From JAZGAE01 sp036475545 (GTDB lineage Bacteria > Pseudomonadota > Alphaproteobacteria > DATDPM01): a stretch of DNA of 8,464 bases. The translations under genes and the position numbers were made by a program. Position 1 is the stretch's first letter. Every line of letters starts with the position of its first letter. Shown piece by piece: positions 6,061 through 8,464 of this stretch. The stretch lies in the NCBI GenBank assembly GCA_036475545.1, contig JAZGAE010000002.1, forward strand, positions 1-8,464, in the 5' to 3' direction. The notes beneath the pieces are model-generated. The model was not told the DNA's origin, made no database searches, and saw nothing but the letters and a program-made list of their open reading frames with translations.

Positions 6061-6972
6061 TCAGCCCTCGTGACGCAGGATGTCGAGCAGGTATTGCCCG
6101 TAACCGGAAGGTTCGAGAGGTTGGGCCAAGCGCTTGAGCTGGGCCGAGTCGATGAATCCCATGCGCCAGGCGATCTCCTCCGGGCAGGCGATCCTAAGCC
6201 CCTGGCGGGCCTCCACCATGCCGATGAAATTGTTGGCCTGAAGGAGCGCCTCGTGGGTGCCCGTGTCCAGCCACGCCGAGCCCCGGCCCAAGAGCTCCAC
6301 CTTCAGATCCCCGCGCTCGAGGTACGCCCGGTTGACGTCCGTGATCTCCAGCTCGCCGCGCGCCGAGCGCGTCAGGCCCTTGGCGATCTCGACCACGTCG
6401 TTGTCGTAGAAGTAGAGGCCCACGACGGCGTAGTTGGACTTAGGTCTAGCCGGTTTCTCCTCGAGGTCGACGGCGTTGTTGTTGCGGTCGATGGTGACGA
6501 CGCCGTAGCGCTCGGGGTCCCGCACCCAGTAGGCGAAGATGGTGGCGCCCGCGGTCCGTTTCGCCACCGCTTGCAGGCGCCGCGCGAGATTGTGGCCGAA
6601 GAAGATGTTGTCTCCCAGAATGAGCGAGACCGGGTCGGCGGCGATGAATTCCTCGCCGATGAGGAACGCCTCGGCCAGGCCCCCGGGCCGTTCCTGCGCC
6701 GCGTAGGTGAGCGAGATCCCCCACTGGGAGCCGTCGCCCAGGAGCGCGTAGAACTGCGCCGAATCCTCCGGTGTCGTGATGACGAGGATGTTGCGGATGT
6801 CCGCCAGCATCAGCGTCGTGAGGGGATAGTAGATCATCGGCTTGTCGAAGACCGGCAGCAGCTGCTTGCTGACCACCTGGGTGACGGGATAGAGCCGGGT
6901 TCCCGAACCTCCGGCGAGGATGATTCCCTTGTGGTGGGCGGCCGGCGGCTCGAGCGGGCTGGCTTCGGTCAT
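6061..6972 (-). CDS. rfbA: Glucose-1-phosphate thymidylyltransferase (RmlA)
   Basis: First step of the pathway: glucose-1-phosphate plus dTTP gives dTDP-glucose and pyrophosphate. The enzyme is usually a homotetramer inhibited by dTDP-L-rhamnose. The 303 residues show the nucleotidyltransferase signature LAGGSGTRLYPVT (19-31), then SKQLLPVFDKPMIYYPL (35-51), QWGISLTYAAQERPGGLAEA (83-102), the metal-binding LILGDNIFFGH (117-127), EEKPARPKSNYAVVGLYFYD (171-190) and GRGSAWLDTGTHE (229-241), all in the RmlA order. About 14 residues (Pro, Ala and His-rich) precede the usual KGIILAGG start. No closer in-frame ATG exists, so the extension seems real. The ATG is 37 bases after the rfbB stop, with CAGGA about 11 bases upstream as a modest ribosome binding site. 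Second gene of the operon. Confidence 0.97.
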   Translation of the reverse strand: MTEASPLEPPAAHHKGIILAGGSGTRLYPVTQVVSKQLLPVFDKPMIYYPLTTLMLADIRNILVITTPEDSAQFYALLGDGSQWGISLTYAAQERPGGLAEAFLIGEEFIAADPVSLILGDNIFFGHNLARRLQAVAKRTAGATIFAYWVRDPERYGVVTIDRNNNAVDLEEKPARPKSNYAVVGLYFYDNDVVEIAKGLTRSARGELEITDVNRAYLERGDLKVELLGRGSAWLDTGTHEALLQANNFIGMVEARQGLRIACPEEIAWRMGFIDSAQLKRLAQPLEPSGYGQYLLDILRHEG

Positions 6973-7009
6973 CCGCGTTGCGTCCTGCTCGTCTTTGCCG
7001 GCTCGGCGG

Positions 7010-8080
7010 TCAGCGCCCGGCTAGGTTGGCGGCGAGGCCGAGTCGCGCTCCGTGGCTCCCCTTGGCCATTTCCGTCTCGGCCCAGCGGCGGTTGGCGAGA
7101 TACCACGCGACGGTTTCGCGCAGGGCGTCGGCGAAGCTGTGGCCGGGCGTCCAGCCGAGCTCGCGCTCCATCTTGCCGGCGTCGATGGCGTAGCGCAGGT
7201 CGTGGCCGGGCCGGTCCGTGACGAACTCGACGAGGTCGGCGTGGGGCCGGTGAGGGGACTCCGGGACCATCTCGTCGAGCAGGGCGCAGATCGCGTTCAC
7301 GATCTCCAGGTTCCTTTGCTCGTTGTGGCCGCCGACGTTGTAGGTCTCCCCGACCCGTCCGTCGCTCAGCACCAACCTCAGCGCCTCGGCGTGGTCCTCG
7401 ACGTAGAGCCAGTCGCGGATATTGGCCCCGCGGCCGTAAACGGGAAGCGGCTCGCCCGCGAGCGCCTTCATGATCATGAGCGGGATCAGCTTCTCCGGGT
7501 GCTGGAAGGCGCCGAAGTTGTTCGAGCAGTTGGTGACGATCACGGGGAGCCCGTAGGTCGTGTGCCAGGCCCGCACCAAGTGGTCGGCGCTGGCCTTGCT
7601 GGCGGAATAAGGCGAGTTGGGGCAATAGGGGGTCTCCTCCGTGAACAGCCCCTCCGGGCCGAGACTTCCGTAAACCTCGTCCGTGGAGACGTGCTGGAAG
7701 CGGAACCTCTCCTTGGCCTCGCCTTCGAGCCCGTCCCAATGGTGGAGCGCCGCCGCGAGCAGGACGTAAGTGCCCACGATGTTGGTCTGGACGAACGCGC
7801 CGGGGCCGTCGATCGACCGATCCACGTGGGTCTCGGCGGCGAGGTGCAGCACCGCGTCGGGCCGATGGCGGGCGAAGACCTCGGCGACGGCCTGGGCGTC
7901 GCAGACGTCCGTCTTCTCGAAATGGTAGCGCGGGTCTTCGGCCACTTCGGCCACGGCATCGAGACTGCTCGCATAGGTGAGCTTGTCGAGATTGATGACC
8001 GTGGAAGAGGTCCGGTTAATGAACTGGCGGACCACCGCCGAGCCGATGAAACCGGCCCCTCCCGTCACAAGGACCTTCAA
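7010..8080 (-). CDS. rfbB: dTDP-glucose 4,6-dehydratase (RmlB), TTG start
   Basis: Second step of the pathway: NAD-dependent conversion of dTDP-glucose to dTDP-4-dehydro-6-deoxyglucose. It has 356 residues and normal length. Motifs: VTGGAGFIGSAVV (5-17) for NAD binding; HLAAETHVDRSI (79-90); STDEVYG (132-138), with Thr133, Asp134 and Glu135 in the catalytic positions known from RmlB; YSASKASADHLVRA (158-171), with the Tyr158/Lys162 pair; NCSNNFGAFQHPEKLIP (184-200); and RGANIRDWLYVEDH (217-230). It begins with TTG at 8080. That codon gives the family-typical MKVLVTGGAGFIG start, is preceded by a good ribosome binding site, and no ATG or GTG lies upstream before the in-frame TAA at 8135-8137. 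As first gene of rfbBACD, its TTG start may set the translation level of the pathway entry. Confidence 0.97.
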   Translation of the reverse strand: MKVLVTGGAGFIGSAVVRQFINRTSSTVINLDKLTYASSLDAVAEVAEDPRYHFEKTDVCDAQAVAEVFARHRPDAVLHLAAETHVDRSIDGPGAFVQTNIVGTYVLLAAALHHWDGLEGEAKERFRFQHVSTDEVYGSLGPEGLFTEETPYCPNSPYSASKASADHLVRAWHTTYGLPVIVTNCSNNFGAFQHPEKLIPLMIMKALAGEPLPVYGRGANIRDWLYVEDHAEALRLVLSDGRVGETYNVGGHNEQRNLEIVNAICALLDEMVPESPHRPHADLVEFVTDRPGHDLRYAIDAGKMERELGWTPGHSFADALRETVAWYLANRRWAETEMAKGSHGARLGLAANLAGR

Positions 8081-8087
8081 CCGGGAT

Positions 8088-8095
8088 CTTCCCTT
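8088..8095 (-). promoter_or_regulatory. Ribosome binding site supporting the TTG start of rfbB
   Basis: On the minus strand AAGGGAAG lies seven bases before the TTG, a good Shine-Dalgarno match at normal spacing. It supports the non-ATG start. GGGA of this site can pair with the adjacent TCCC (loop AGA) just before the start, a very small hairpin that could slightly mask the site; I would not put weight on it. Confidence 0.65.
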
Positions 8096-8118
8096 ATCAA
8101 GTCGAGTGAGTCCCCCAT

Positions 8119-8148
8119 AGAGTCCTCTGAAACGTTAAGAAAAGTCAA
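8119..8148 (-). promoter_or_regulatory. Candidate promoter of the rfbBACD operon (-35 only is convincing)
   Basis: On the minus strand TTGACT (8143-8148) is a strong -35 hexamer in a locally AT-rich stretch (TTGACTTTTCTTAACG). The hexamer 18 bp downstream, GACTCT (8119-8124), matches the -10 consensus poorly. The downstream gene order and the lack of any other AT-rich site make this the most likely operon promoter, but the exact -10 is uncertain. Confidence 0.35.
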
Positions 8149-8213
8149 ACCCTTGCGGTGGCGACCGCCGGTCCTGTGGTGGGCCGGCGGACCGGGGCGG
8201 CCCCCTCGCTGCG

Positions 8214-8242
8214 GCGACACCGGCTGCGCGACTCCGTATAAT
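8214..8242 (+). promoter_or_regulatory. Near-consensus sigma70-type promoter for the rightmost gene
   Basis: A perfect TATAAT (8237-8242) is preceded at exactly 17 bp by GCGACA (8214-8219), which matches TTGACA at four of six positions. Transcription would begin near 8249 and give a leader of about 23 bases that contains the ribosome binding site. In DNA this GC-rich a perfect -10 box at correct spacing before a start codon is unlikely to be chance. Confidence 0.65.
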
Positions 8243-8256
8243 CGGGCTCGGCCTCC

Positions 8257-8264
8257 AGGGAGGG
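8257..8264 (+). promoter_or_regulatory. Strong ribosome binding site before the GTG start at 8272
   Basis: AGGGAGGG ends seven bases before the GTG codon. This decides the start of the right-edge gene: the first ATG in the same frame (8374) lies inside the predicted hydrophobic signal segment and would remove its basic N-region. Confidence 0.7.
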
Positions 8265-8271
8265 ACGGCAC

Positions 8272-8464
8272 GTGAGGAAACCGCGTTCATCGGAGCCGAG
8301 GCTGCAACGGGCCGCCGCCGGCCGGCTGCGCGCCGGCCTGCGCCCGGCCCTGGGCCTTGCGGTGGGTGCCGCCATGGCCGCGCTGCTGGCCCAAGGAGGC
8401 GAAGCGCAGGCGGCAAACGCCCCCATCAGCCTCGATTTGCCCGTCGATTGCACGCCGGGAAGGA
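8272..8464 (+). CDS. N-terminal fragment of a secreted protein, possibly an M23-family peptidase (3' end outside window)
   Basis: A GTG-initiated frame stays open for 64 codons to the window edge. The product starts with a strongly basic N-region (MRKPRSSEPRLQ and on to about residue 25), then a hydrophobic stretch (ALGLAVGAAMAALLA, 26-40) and an Ala-x-Ala type cleavage site near GEAQAANA (43-50). This is a Sec signal peptide with a longer than usual N-region. The visible mature part is NAPISLDLPVDCTPGR. A short lead-in with PVDCT near the mature N-terminus resembles, from memory, alphaproteobacterial periplasmic M23 (LytM-like) metallopeptidases, which cleave peptidoglycan cross-links. The zinc-binding motifs that would prove it lie beyond the window. 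Promoter and ribosome binding site are both good. It is divergent from rfbB and not part of the rhamnose operon. Secretion is well supported; the family is tentative. Confidence 0.6.
   Translation, partial: MRKPRSSEPRLQRAAAGRLRAGLRPALGLAVGAAMAALLAQGGEAQAANAPISLDLPVDCTPGR

Noticed and set aside
4756..7221. Long plus-strand open frame (821 codons) antisense to rfbD, rfbC, rfbA and part of rfbB
   Set aside because: It runs through four well-conserved genes on the other strand. Its translation is Arg/Gly/Pro/Ala/Val-rich with no family motif, as expected when a GC-rich coding strand is read in antisense.
7052..8275. Plus-strand open frame (407 codons) antisense to rfbB and running into the right intergenic region
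   Set aside because: Shadow of rfbB codons; no family motif, and it would cross the strong promoter of the right-edge gene.
8077..8453. Short minus-strand frames over the right end (64, 93 and 102 codons)
   Set aside because: Arg/Ala/Pro-rich shadows antisense to the signal-peptide gene and its promoter; no ribosome binding sites or motifs that stand out.

Overview
The window looks like a chromosomal surface-polysaccharide and cell-envelope locus of a GC-rich Gram-negative bacterium. An alphaproteobacterium is the best guess: codons are strongly G/C-ending, a type I-secreted RTX-type adhesin is present, and the last gene starts like alphaproteobacterial secreted M23 peptidases. That placement is inference; there is no rRNA or other taxonomic marker. 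No tRNA, rRNA, CRISPR array, insertion sequence, integrase or attachment site was recognised.

Layout, left to right. (1) 2-1252 (+) is the 3' end of a large secreted calcium-binding protein: a seven-residue Asp/Asn-Asp-Thr-Thr-Pro-Gly-Gly tandem repeat linker, a unique domain, a short RTX nonapeptide block and a C-terminal region typical of large type I-secreted adhesins. Its reading frame is open to the window edge, so its true start is not here. (2) 1279-2988 (-) is a 569-residue GT4-type glycosyltransferase with an extra C-terminal region of about 115 residues; it converges on the adhesin across 26 bp. (3) A 285-bp intergenic region separates it from a divergent second glycosyltransferase, 3274-4524 (+), 416 residues. 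(4) 4531-8080 (-) is a compact four-gene operon transcribed in the order rfbB-rfbA-rfbC-rfbD. It encodes the complete pathway from glucose-1-phosphate plus dTTP to dTDP-L-rhamnose. (5) 8081-8271 is a divergent promoter region, with a near-consensus sigma70-type promoter driving the last gene. (6) 8272 to the right edge (+) is the start of a secreted protein, possibly an M23 peptidase.

The rfb operon makes an activated sugar, dTDP-L-rhamnose. The two glycosyltransferases are the nearest enzymes that could use it or other nucleotide sugars to build a surface glycan. The adhesin and the putative peptidoglycan hydrolase are exported envelope proteins. Whether the glycosyltransferases build a polysaccharide or modify the adhesin itself, whose linker is rich in threonine, cannot be told from this sequence.

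Most of the window belongs to well-known families. The least explained parts are the C-terminal extension of the first glycosyltransferase, the Thr-rich repeat linker of the adhesin, and the neighbourhood of adhesin, glycosyltransferases and rhamnose synthesis. I did not find convincing evidence of a wholly new system.
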